In this document: positions 22,668-32,672 of the stretch, in pieces
How the letters are laid out: every line of letters starts with the position of its first letter
How positions within the stretch are numbered: the first letter of the stretch is position 1
Source of the DNA: Rhynchopus sp. YZ270_cl-10
Lineage: Eukaryota; Euglenozoa; Diplonemea; Diplonemida; Diplonemidae
Length of the DNA stretch: 64,000 nt
Assembly (NCBI GenBank): GCA_964035575.1
Contig: OZ037921.1
Span: 248,001-312,000, forward strand
Reading direction: 5' to 3'
Notes under the pieces: generated by a model
The model's input: only the letters and a program-made list of their open reading frames with translations
The model's database searches: none
Told to the model about the DNA's origin: nothing
Translations under genes and position numbers: made by a program

Positions 22668-23889
22668 TATTCTGGGTTTGTGGACGAAGACCGGGGGGTG
22701 GGAACACTTTGTCAGTCACTGCTATTGCCATTTAACCCAGGGAGCATAGCTAGTGCAAGAAATTCGACTTTGGAAACCTTCCGGAAAGTCTGTCCTCTGC
22801 TTACGGAGGACGAGGCACAAGAAAATATTGCGTTCCCCCAGAAAACCAGTGCACATTTCACACTCCTTGTGGGTGGTCTTGTTGCCTTTTTTGTCACAGT
22901 AATTTTGGCCCAGGCATGTTCTTGAAGCATGACAATTTAGTGTGTATGGGGCAGGGTGTTGTTTTGTTCTGAATTCTCTAGTTATCATCTAAGTCAATTG
23001 CGGGTGGTGGTTTGTGTAGCGTGAGGCACTCTTTTTAACAAACTTCCTGCGGCTGCTAAAGCGTTATTTCTTCGGATTTAACAACGTACAGCGTAACATA
23101 GTGGATTCGCCTGGTCGACACAACCTTTGATAGATATGGGATAACCAACCCCCTTCGACCCCTCGTGGGTTCACTGAACAAGCCCTCGTGGTAGTTAAAC
23201 GCGATTGAACATTTAAATTTCTAGAGATGAAAGAACAAGATAACACTTCTGTACCCGCGCATCAAAATTGTGGAAAACTTTGCACCCCAAACACCCCCAA
23301 CAACGCCCGCCAAAAGGCGCCCCTTGTTGCTGGGAGTTGGTTCTCATGATACCTGCACAGCGGGCATTCCTCTGAGTCCAACGCATGTTTGGCCTGTCTG
23401 CGGCGTTGCACTTAAGGTGCACGAAGACAGGGTCTGGTGGTAAATTTTGCGTAGTACTGCGACGTAGTACTGCGTGGGTCTGGGAATTTGGGTACCTGGG
23501 TACAGGAAATTTGTTGTGGAAGACATCAACCACCATGCATTGAGGAGGGTAAGACAGTGGTCGCAGTTTCTACTTGATAGCATTACAACATTTAACTTCT
23601 CCACGGGGGTCTTGGGCCGTTCACTCGGTTCTACCTTGACTACCGGAAGATATTCTTGAGGCCTTTTTGGTCTCTAGAATATCCGGTCTTCCCGAACGGA
23701 GGCACACTTTGTGTGTTACTACGACCTGGCAATTTCCAGCAGTAGGTTAAGTAATCTTTCTTGTAAATTGTTGGATCATTATCTCCTCAGTGCATGAATG
23801 CCCCACGTGACTGGACACTTTTGTGTTTGTCATGTGGAGCTGTGGTTGCTCTTTCACGACTTTTTTCCTTGTACACAGTGTACCGTGTA
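22668..23889. other. Low-repeat stretch without recognised gene
   Basis: Base composition here is more even than in the neighbouring repeats. Short open frames occur on both strands, but none has a recognisable motif or acceptor context. A hairpin with ACCGGA/TCCGGT arms is near 23640-23690. Confidence 0.4.
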
Positions 23890-24180
23890 CCTGGGTACCT
23901 GGGTACCTGGGGCGGCCAGGCGGACCCACGGGTCCGCCTGGCCGGACTCGGGGTCCGGCCAACCGGACTCGGGGGTCCGCCTGGCCGGACTCAGGGGTCC
24001 GTCCTTTAGTCCGGCCAAAAGGGTCCGGCCATTTTGTTCACACTCCACCGTGGATGATGTAAAAAAAAAAAAAATTTTTTTTTTGGGGGATGGGGTTTTT
24101 GTTCATTCGAAAATATAACGTAATAAAAGCCACAGTGAAACCTTAAATTCATATACTTTCAGTTCACAGAAATGAAAGTA

Positions 24181-24296
24181 CCGTATTCGTAAATATGTTC
24201 GACCGTAAAAAGTGTCGAACTTCCAGAAAAATCCGGAAAATGACGAACTTTATTACGGTCGAACATATTTACGGTCGAACATATTTACGAATACGG
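24181..24296. mobile_element. TA-flanked MITE of the CCGTATTCGTA family
   Basis: A 116-base foldback has ends CCGTATTCGTAAATATG and its inverse, with GTCGAACATATTTACG repeated inside. TA is duplicated at 24179-24180 and 24297-24298. Confidence 0.85.
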
Positions 24297-25185
24297 TATT
24301 TGAGAGGGTCAACACATGCACCCTTTCTTTGTTTTGAAACCTCATAGAGAAACAGCCTCTGGTGGGGTACGAATAGGCAGGACTTTGGGGATGCCAAAAA
24401 AAAGGGGTGCAAATCGCGCCGTACTCCACACCTCATTTGTTCAAAAACAAATGCCTCCCTAAATACCCATTTTTTTTCCCCCCATTTTTTTTTACGCACC
24501 CGTTGCGGGGTTCGTGGGACGCATTTTTTTTTGTTTTGAGCGCAGTGTTCCCAGCATCTCACCTAACTCTGAAAATAGGTGAGATTTTGCGGTTTTGCGG
24601 GTTTTTGAAAAGGTGTGGCGAGCCCGGGCGCGCTTCGCGCGCCCGGGTCCCCACCTTATCTCAAGTTGGGGGCCTCCGGCGGAATGTGAGAATTTCTCGG
24701 AGTTCGGCACTTCATTGATATTTGCACCAGGCACACGTGGTACACGAATTATCAGTAACCTCAGTACATTTACAAAATAAACGGCAGTCATGGCACCCAA
24801 GCGAAGCCACGGTACGCAACATTTCTAAAAATTGTCGACATAAATGTCACTGTCGTTGGAAGATTGGGGGGTCAGCTTGTTTTTATGCCCAAATTTTCTC
24901 AGCACTGCTGACCAGGGACATTGGGAACATAGGGATTTTTGCGGAGCAAAAAAAAAAATCAAACAAATGGCGCCGCAGGCGAAAAAAAATTAGTGTACAG
25001 TGTAAAAATCTATCTTTTTTACAGCACATAGTCACACACCTAACCCTTTTTTGCGGAGCAAAAAAGGGAAAATGGCGCCGCAGGCAAAAAAAAATTGAGG
25101 TACAGCTTGGATGGTGCGGTCAGCAACCCAGTTCCCCATGCTCCCGTGGTTCAACCATGATTTTTTTTTTTTTTTTTTTTTTCCT

Positions 25186-26325
25186 GCAGGTGAGATTTCT
25201 CACCTCACTTTTTTTTTTTTTTTTTTCACGGGTCGGGAAAGATCTTTTTTTTTTTTTTTTTTTTCGAGAAAAAAAATCCTCTTCTCCCGAAAAAAAAAAA
25301 AAAAAAAAGATTTTTGGGAGAAAAAAAAAAAGAGAAAAGATTTGAAAATCCTGGGAAAATCCTGAAAAAATCCTGAAAAATCCTGGAAAAATCCATGAAA
25401 TTTCATGAAAAATCTCGAGATCTTGAGAAATCTTTGAAAAAAAAAAAAAAGATTTTCAAAATCTTTTTTTTTTTTTTCCCAAAAATATTTTTCAAAATCC
25501 CAAAAATCTTTTTTATCTTTTTTTTGAGAAAAAAAAGATTTTCAAGATCTTTTTCATCTTTTTTTCTCTTTTTTTCCTTTTTTTTCCTTTTTTTTCCAGG
25601 ATTTTTCAAAGATCTCAAAGATCTCGAGAGATCCTGAAAAAAAAAGACAAAAATCCTGAAAATCTTGATTTTTTTTTTTTTTCTCCCGAGATTCTCGAAA
25701 AAAGACAAAAAAATACAAAAGATCTTTCCTGACCCGTGTTTTTTTTTTGTGAGATTTCTCCAGGGAAATAGCTTGGTTTTCCTCCAAAATCAGGAATTAT
25801 GCGAAAGCGAAAATTTTTTTTGCCCGGTCGAAAGCGGTCGTTGCGCGCTTCGCGCAAGCCTCCCTGAGTGGAGAGGCGAAAGGTCAAATTGCGAGATAAC
25901 AAAAAAACAACGGAATGTAATCCCTTATTACGGAGCTTGGTCTTGCACCTTACGTTCCACTTTTCGTATGGGAAAAAAGAAATGGCGCCGCAGGCGAAAA
26001 AAAAATAGGGTACGGTGTAAAAATGCTGGTTTACAACCACACAGTCACTCAACAAACCCTTTTTTGCGGAGCAAAAAAGGAAAATGGCGCCGCAGGCGAA
26101 AAAAAATAAGGGTATGGTACCTCTGCAAACGCAGCGAGCGAAAATTTTAAGATTCCATCATTCCAGTCATTTGGGAGATCTGGGGGTCGGGCGAGGGGCC
26201 CCCAAAAGTGCCCAAAAATCCCTCTTTTTTTTTTTTTTTTCCCCAAAAATCCAGAATTATGCGATGTCGCATAATTCGGTATATGGAGCTATTTCCCTGG
26301 ATTTCTCACCCCAAAATCTCACCGT
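25186..26325. repeat. Nested inverted repeats with long homopurine/homopyrimidine tracts
   Basis: An inner pair, ACGGGTCGGGAAAGATC and GATCTTTCCTGACCCGT (about 25227-25738), encloses alternating A and T runs with AAATCCTG and GATCTC phrases. A wider pair shares GATTTCTCCAGGGAAATAGCT and its inverse (about 25754 and 26278). Open frames here encode only Lys/Phe runs and are rejected as genes. Confidence 0.6.
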
Positions 26326-26512
26326 GGGAAACACTGTTTGAGCGGGTTGTTCTTTACCTACATGATACTTCCCCATACCATAGTTTTATTTCTTCTAATA
26401 CAGCATTTATGCAAAAAAAAAAAAAAATAGTATTTCAACACAATCAAATAAATTGATAGGAGGAGGGATCAATAAAAATGTTCCCAAAAAAAAAAAACTT
26501 AACACTCATCAC

Positions 26513-27612
26513 CAGGCTTTGCGCTAATTTTTGGCCCTTGGCCCGGGATTTTTGGATATTTTTGTGGTGCGTTTTTTTTTTGCAAACCGGGGTTTCCTTA
26601 AGAAAACCAGAGAATCTCATATTTCATAGTAAGGGTACTTTAGAGTGTTTTTGGACACACATGTGACCCCACCGTGGAGAGCAATCATCTCGCGCAATCA
26701 AAAGAAAGCAGAGAAAAGGGAAAAGAAAAAAAGAAAAAAGTTGGGTACCGTGCGCCTGCGGCGCTACCTGTTCCCTACCCTACTTTATTTTAAAACATGA
26801 TGTACTTATGTACAGTGTTCATTTTCTTTTGAGTACGACAATGCGCTGCTGAACCGTCTCCCTCGCTGCGTGAGGGCGGCACCCCTCCGAAGCCATAACC
26901 GTCCTGGTTATTGTTCTCACTCTTCTCTGTGGTCACAGAAACCCCATAGCTTCTTCAGTACCATTGGGGTTTTCAGACTGAAAACGACCCTTGTTTACGT
27001 TATGGGTTCATATTTTGTGAAAAATTAAGTCACTGAAATTTTGTTCATTTTTCCGTATATCCCCCACCACAAGCCGGGATTGGTTCGGAAATGCAACAAA
27101 ACGACCTCTTGGGCGGGAAAAAAGGAAATTTATGCACTTTTTGAGACCGGGGTTTCCTTACTAAAACCAGAGGTATCTCACAGTTCATAGTAAGGGTACT
27201 TTAGAGTGTTTTTGCACACACATGTGACCCCACCGTGGAGAGCAATCGGCTCGCGCAATCAAAGGAAAGCAGAGAAAAGGGAAAAGAAAAAGAGAAAAAA
27301 GTTGGGTACCGTGCGCCTGCGGCACTACCTGTTGCCAACAGCCAGTCAAAAACACCACAATGTCGTCTGGATTTGGGTTTTCAGACTGAAAATGCCCCTT
27401 GTTTAGGAGCACGGGTTCATATTTTGTGAAAATTTGAGTCACTAAAATTTTGTCCATTTCCCCGAATATGCCCCACCACAGCGCGGGATTGGCTCGGAAA
27501 TGCCACAAAACACTGTTTTTTCACCCCCAGACGTAACCCTATTCGAGGTGCGTTTTTTTGGGCCCGAACCACGATTTTTCAGATTTTTTTCCAAAAGTTA
27601 GCGCGAAGCCTG
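26513..27612. mobile_element. 1.1-kb hAT-like non-autonomous element with internal duplication
   Basis: The inverted ends CAGGCTTTGCGCTAA and TTAGCGCGAAGCCTG are flanked by identical 8-base duplications CTCATCAC (26505-26512 and 27613-27620), as in hAT elements. The inside is two direct copies (about 26578-27110 and 27148-27510) of a unit carrying CATGTGACCCCACCGTGGAG and GTACCGTGCGCCTGCGGC. There is no transposase. Confidence 0.85.
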
Positions 27613-27620
27613 CTCATCAC

Positions 27621-29729
27621 ACGATAAAAACCCATGGGAGACAGGTTGTGGTGAAACGCACAACACCTCGACCTGTTTGGTGAGGCGCGTGGCTCTGCAG
27701 CGCGGTTCGTCCCCCAGAACCGCAAAAGTGTGTTCAAAATGCTTTTCTATTTTCCTCCTTCATGAGGTGACAAAAGAAGAAAAGAACTCCCCGTGGTCAA
27801 ATATGTGGCGTAAAAATGATGTTTCAAACACTAGCTCCTTCTGGAGCACAAAAAAGGGGAGAAAAAAAAATGGCGTTTTCGTTTTTCTGTAACTCATACT
27901 GGCCCAGGTACTGATTTTGGTGGTTACTCAAAACCAAGACGGGGGGTTTTTACCTAACCGCCCTAATTTATAACCAGCAAATCACCCGGGAAAAAAAAAG
28001 AAAAGTTTATAAGATGATCCTAAGCCTCTCGTGCTTAGTCACCTTAAAAAATGATGGACGTCACCACACAAAAAAAAAAGTGGTAGGTCATCTTTTTCAA
28101 AAAATAAATAAATCAAAAATTGAAACGTGGATGTGCCATGCACAGTCACACCTTTCAAACTCAAATGAAGTGAATTAAGTTGATTCCACATAGGGGGTTT
28201 TGACAACGAACAAGAATTGGTGCAGCAGTTAAAAGAGGGGGTGGGGGTATGAGCGGGAGCTGAAGTGCTTACACTACAGTGTGAGACACAACATATGAAA
28301 GGCATTGTACGGCTTGATTTTGTGCAAGGGAGAATTTGACAAAAGAGAGAGAGAGAGAGAGAAAAAAAGGCAAAACGTGGGATGTGACCTCGGTATTTTT
28401 TGCCCACGCAAGGGGGAGGTGGGAACGACAAGCCATCACTTCTTCTTCACCAAAGAATTATTTTATTTTATAATTCAAAAAACAGGCAACGTTTCGCCCG
28501 TCTTTTTTTTTACGAAAAGAGTGACAGCCCATCCCCCCCACCCTCCCAACACGGGGCACAGACAATCACCACGCTCTGCGGTCAAACACTCTAAAAAAAT
28601 CAGCTTTGCCTTTTTACGGGAAAATAATATATTCGGGGTGAAGTCCTTTCAGGATGGACATTCAGGTTCTGAAGAAAAAGAGAAAAAAGAGAAGAAGAAA
28701 AAAACAACAAAACCCGGCTAGCCCACAGGGCTAGAACGAGAAGTAGGAAGTGCGAACGCATTTTACCGTTCACCGGCTGACGCAGGCACTGGTTCTCCGC
28801 GGGTTATCGATGAAAAAAAAAAAAAAGGAAAACAAAAAAATGGGTCAGATGAATGTGTCTCTCGTACAACACACATCCGAAATATAAAAAGTTTACAAGA
28901 TGAACCAAGCTCTCTCGTGCTTAGTCACCTTGATCACAATCAAGCAATAGAAAAAAACTGGTAAGATCCTAAGCCTTTTTAGCCTATTTTGAGAAAAAAA
29001 ATTGATGAAAATGCTACATCGAAAAAAAATATATAAAAGACGTTCAAAAAAAACATGGGGTAGAGCTGGTGAGTGGCTCTCTTCCCATCAATTGTTCTTT
29101 TTTGAACTTCCACTGTGCATGGGCTGGAGGGGGGAGGGGGAGGGGGAGGGGAGAGGGCGTAACAATGCGCGTTAATTCAAAATATGGACCCCATGGTTCG
29201 TGGTTGGTAGCAGAAGGCTGCTGTATCCAAGAGGGGGCGAAAGAGAATATCGTTGGTGAGGTGGAACGTCACCTCGCATACTCGGTTTGACCAAAAATGT
29301 GACATTCACCTAAACGTAACACAAAAAATAAAAAATACTCAGTCCCAACGGATGCCCGATTTCTCCGACGTTCTCCCCTTACGCTAAGTGGAGCAAAACC
29401 AAACGGAGAAAAATAATGAGGGGTTTTCAGGACGAGGGGGTTCTTGATTTCATTCTTGTTTTCGTTTCTTTTTTTTGAAAACTTGGTTGTTTTAGTGTAG
29501 ACACCCGAAGATGAACTCCACTATATTTTTTTTTTTTGTTGTATCGACAATCACGTTATACCTACTGGTATAACGATCTGTACTCAATGTCGGCCGAAGC
29601 CTATGTACTACAGAAGGTATAGACGCTTTTTTTTTTTTTTTTTTTTTTTTTGTCATTGTTTCGGTTTGTTCGGGATATTTACATAGAACAGAAATGCAAA
29701 TCATACAGAAGGATTTGTACAATACTCAT
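27621..29729. other. Repeat-derived spacer before the receptor genes
   Basis: It holds a block near 27630-27700 that recurs at about 11060-11130 (GGTTGTGGTGAAACGCACA). Unit-B hairpins lie at 28011-28045, about 28897-28935 and 28960-28990. Unit C is at 28737-28812 and unit A at 29485-29530. No gene is seen. Confidence 0.5.
28011..28045 (+). repeat. Unit-B dispersed hairpin, typical copy
   Basis: AAGATGATC, then CTAAGCCTCTCGTGCTTAG, then TCACCTT, folds as a 7-bp outer and 6-bp inner stem with a CTCTCGT loop. The outer stem AAGATGA/TCACCTT pairs with one G-U. A-rich sequence follows. About 14 copies occur in the window. Confidence 0.7.
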
Positions 29730-31952
29730 TTAACGAACGGCGCCGGGAGCAGGGACTTGAATCATGGCTTGGCTGCTGCAACCTGTACTGAGGGACATAA
29801 GCTGTGTCGTGAAGGTTTTGTTCGTGCCGTATGGGAGCTCGGATATGGCAGCACACTTCGAGAGAATGACGGTGCCCGACACAGTCACCTCCAGCGAGGG
29901 TGGCGTCAGCATGTCGCCAGCATCATGCAGTGTCTCCTTCAGGGCTGCCGCAAGCCACCGAGAGAAGTCTGTGCTTGCAGAGGTGGCCTGGTACTGCTCA
30001 ACCTCCTCCCTGCACGCGACCACGTCCTTCTGCTCAAACAACGCCTTCAGAGCAGCCTCGGGACCACCCTTTCTGTTGTCAAGTGCTTCCAAGCAGTACA
30101 TCCACTCACCTTGCTGTGACTCCTTGTGCAAGGAAAACACAACAATGCTCTCAATCGGTTGGCAGTTCCGCCCGTGAGAGGACACAACCGAGAAGAAGGG
30201 TGCATGCACAACAGAGCTCTTCACGGTGCTCTTGAAGAGCGAAGAAAGACACAGGATTGGTGCGCGTGTTGCCTGTGCAGCCCTGCACAGCACATCCGCT
30301 TCTGCAATAGCACCGCCCAACACGTGGAACGTCTGGGAGGATGAGTTGCCCAGGTAGCAGCACAGTGCTGAGGAGCTGTACACCCCGCAGTGATGTTTCG
30401 CTTCGCTGATCCCCGATGCCGCACGCAGTACACGTGAGATGGAGAATGCTGCGCCGGTGGGTGCGGCGCCTACTGCACCCCATGTCACGACCACGCCGTC
30501 TTCTGAGATCTTGTGGACACACCCCTTTGCCACGTCTGTGTAGTACAGCACGGTCTTGAGGAATTCCTGCTGTTCCGTCTCGAGAGACGCCTTGCGTGCC
30601 GGGCCACAGGGGATGCAGGGTCTGATAGAGAGCACGATGATGCGGCGCTGCTTGCTGCCGTTGATGCCGTCCAGGTTCGTGATGGCCACCTTCGTGGTGG
30701 CGTCCTTGCCTTTGCTGTTCCGCGACATCGCGCTTAGCACGTTAGCCATGGACGACGTTATCGACCTAGTGTCGTACGTCTGCGAGATGCTGTCGTCCAC
30801 GTATCTCGGATCCTCGCTCTGGCTCGTTTCGTCCTCGCCTCGTACGGTCTTGATGACATGCTGGGGAATGTGCTTCACAAACTCCTTCATAATCACCAAG
30901 ATAGTCTTCATGGCAGTCTGCACGCGATCAGGGTCCGTGATGTCGTTGAGTTTGTTCAGAGCATTGAAGTCGAGGATCGCAATAGCCTCAGCCATCTCAG
31001 CCGCAATCACATTAGCACCATACATAGCCTCCAGACGCCGTGTGTGCGATCTGCGGTTCACCAACACAACACAGAGTCCAGCAGCCAAAGCAAGCGCAAG
31101 AGCAGTCCCCACACTCGCAGCAATCACAGTTGTGTTGTCATCTGTGTGGCGCTCGTTGTAGACCACAGATGCGGTCACTTTGCTGCGTCCCACAAGGGCA
31201 TTGTTTCCTTGGTAGATAGTGACTGACGTCATCTTCTGGTCAGAAGCAGGTGCAATGCAGGTAATGATCGACGCTGACTCAAAGACAATGTCTGCACACG
31301 GAAGCTCTGCAGTGCCCACAGTCACAGAAAGCTCACCCACCTCCAACAGGTCGGGGCCGCACAGATGCTCCATGTGGATTCTCATCACACTTCCGCCTTC
31401 TGCAGCACAACCACCGTTGCAGCCGATCTCTGTCAAGTTGATCTCCGGGGCAGGAAGAACCTCGACGTACTCAAGACCGGCACCTGGCTCTCGGACGTAC
31501 AGCCGGACTGTGTGGGTGTCTGCGGTGAAGAAGTGACACGTCTGTTTGATATTTGAGTTTGAAAGGGATCCCGGAGAAAACACATCTGTTCCCCATGGGG
31601 CTGACTCGGTGAAGCGTGCAGTGGACCACATCTGTTTGCCCTTTCCATCCATCATGACCCAAAACGAGTCCGACATTGCGTCAGGTGCGTGCAGGCGCAC
31701 TTCAAGCCGCGCCAGCTGAGGAGTGCCCAACGAGAACGGGAGGGAGACGTAACCAATGCCGGAACCAACCTTGTTGCCGTTCGGGTCCTTCACAGAGCAG
31801 TTTGCTGGGTCGGAGCCGACGTATGGGAACCCGTCTGGGCTGTGGAAGACCTGCATGGGGTAGTTCACATCGCTGGTGCTGCTGTTCACAGTGAGCCCAC
31901 ATCCGCTCCTCAGCAGCAGCAGCAGCAGCACGACACAACGCATTGTGGTCAT
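29730..31952 (-). CDS. Receptor-like protein with degenerate adenylate/guanylate cyclase domain, copy A
   Basis: This encodes 740 residues; the ATG lies 9 bases after an acceptor AG. Residues 1-20 form a signal peptide. Residues about 21-168 are a Cys-containing beta-rich ectodomain ending HTVRLYVREPGAGLEYVEVL, reminiscent of galactose-binding or malectin-like folds. About 170-265 resembles an IPT/TIG domain (SIITCIAP). A single membrane helix spans about 275-298. The cytoplasmic segment around AEAIAILDFNALNKLNDI to PQHVIK is the helix seen just before cyclase domains in protist cyclases. About 435-575 resembles a class III cyclase (RRIIVLSI, EDGVVVTWG, GVYSSSALCCYLGNSSSQ). The first metal-binding Asp is replaced (VLSIRPC), and the Asn/Arg pair after VLGG is absent, so catalysis is unlikely. 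A C-terminal domain with EWMYCLEALDNRKGGPEAAL follows. It is probably a surface sensor or pseudo-cyclase. Confidence 0.85.
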   Translation of the reverse strand: MTTMRCVVLLLLLLRSGCGLTVNSSTSDVNYPMQVFHSPDGFPYVGSDPANCSVKDPNGNKVGSGIGYVSLPFSLGTPQLARLEVRLHAPDAMSDSFWVMMDGKGKQMWSTARFTESAPWGTDVFSPGSLSNSNIKQTCHFFTADTHTVRLYVREPGAGLEYVEVLPAPEINLTEIGCNGGCAAEGGSVMRIHMEHLCGPDLLEVGELSVTVGTAELPCADIVFESASIITCIAPASDQKMTSVTIYQGNNALVGRSKVTASVVYNERHTDDNTTVIAASVGTALALALAAGLCVVLVNRRSHTRRLEAMYGANVIAAEMAEAIAILDFNALNKLNDITDPDRVQTAMKTILVIMKEFVKHIPQHVIKTVRGEDETSQSEDPRYVDDSISQTYDTRSITSSMANVLSAMSRNSKGKDATTKVAITNLDGINGSKQRRIIVLSIRPCIPCGPARKASLETEQQEFLKTVLYYTDVAKGCVHKISEDGVVVTWGAVGAAPTGAAFSISRVLRAASGISEAKHHCGVYSSSALCCYLGNSSSQTFHVLGGAIAEADVLCRAAQATRAPILCLSSLFKSTVKSSVVHAPFFSVVSSHGRNCQPIESIVVFSLHKESQQGEWMYCLEALDNRKGGPEAALKALFEQKDVVACREEVEQYQATSASTDFSRWLAAALKETLHDAGDMLTPPSLEVTVSGTVILSKCAAISELPYGTNKTFTTQLMSLSTGCSSQAMIQVPAPGAVR

Positions 31953-32672
31953 TTGTGTAATCTGTTATGAGTGTGGAGAGGGATGGGTGACACGCAATCT
32001 GAAAAAAGTAGACTCGCCCTTGCTTTTCTTTTTTCTTTTTTTTTGGAGCTTGTATCATAACTGCCTTTGTCGCGCAAATAAAAAGTTGCGCTGACAAAAG
32101 AATGCGGGGCGGGGTAGGCGGGTCGTACATGAATTTTACCTGCATGAGAACCTGTTGGTGCAGTTTTAGGAAGCCACACCTGGGAACGTAGCAGGACTCA
32201 CGTACAGACCTACCGAGAGACGGGAGGGCCGCATGCATGAAGGCAAAGAAGAGTCTTCTGAAGGATAAGAAGATGGACGACGTGTTCTCGCTCACACTCC
32301 AGGGGGGTTTTGCCTCCTGGATTGTACAGAATGTTGTGGCGATGTGTAGGGTTAATGCAGGTGGAAATGATGGCATACACGAAACTAAAGGTTCAGAAGA
32401 AAGCCACCACCCTTCAAATGGGCCTCGGAATTTGCTTCTTTGCGAGAGGTGTAAATAAAGAAAAAAGAATCACGAAAAAACAATAACAGATGAACTAAAG
32501 CTCGTGCACAGCAGCAGGGGGAAAAAATGTAATACAACCGAGTTTTCCAAAAAGAGATCTGTGGCGGAAGCCACCTCAGAAGAAAACATACACGAGCAAA
32601 GAAAAAAAAAACCCTGTAGTTGTTGATGCAGGCCCCTCCGACTGACGGTAATTTGGTGTCAAAAACTCTGTT
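31953..32672. other. Spacer between tandem receptor genes
   Basis: It contains the acceptor AG of copy A at 31963-31962 and A/T-rich untranslated sequence with a diverged hairpin-like unit near 32488-32520. No separate gene is seen. Confidence 0.55.

Larger units (their letters stand above)
19735..25145. repeat. Large inverted-repeat structure around 5 kb of repeats
   Basis: The left arm (about 19740-20030) and right arm (about 24890-25140) are inverted copies. They share ATGGGGAACTGGGTT, two GGCGCCGCAGGCG blocks, an AAAAAAGGGTT stretch and GACCAGGGACATTGGGAACA. Between them lie other palindromes and MITEs and no recognised gene. No clear target duplication was found at the outer ends. A third arm-like copy is at about 25975-26130. 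Confidence 0.65.

Noticed and set aside
22680-22925. Small plus-strand gene with a hydrophobic C-terminus
   Set aside because: It would be the only plus-strand gene. It has no acceptor context, and its sequence matches no family I recognise.
25111-25787. Lys- or Phe-rich open frames
   Set aside because: They are produced by A and T homopolymers in a foldback repeat. No start context or motif.
7663-29729. Retroelement or virus-like coding remains
   Set aside because: No reverse transcriptase, integrase, capsid or polymerase motifs were seen. The elements here are small DNA-transposon derivatives.
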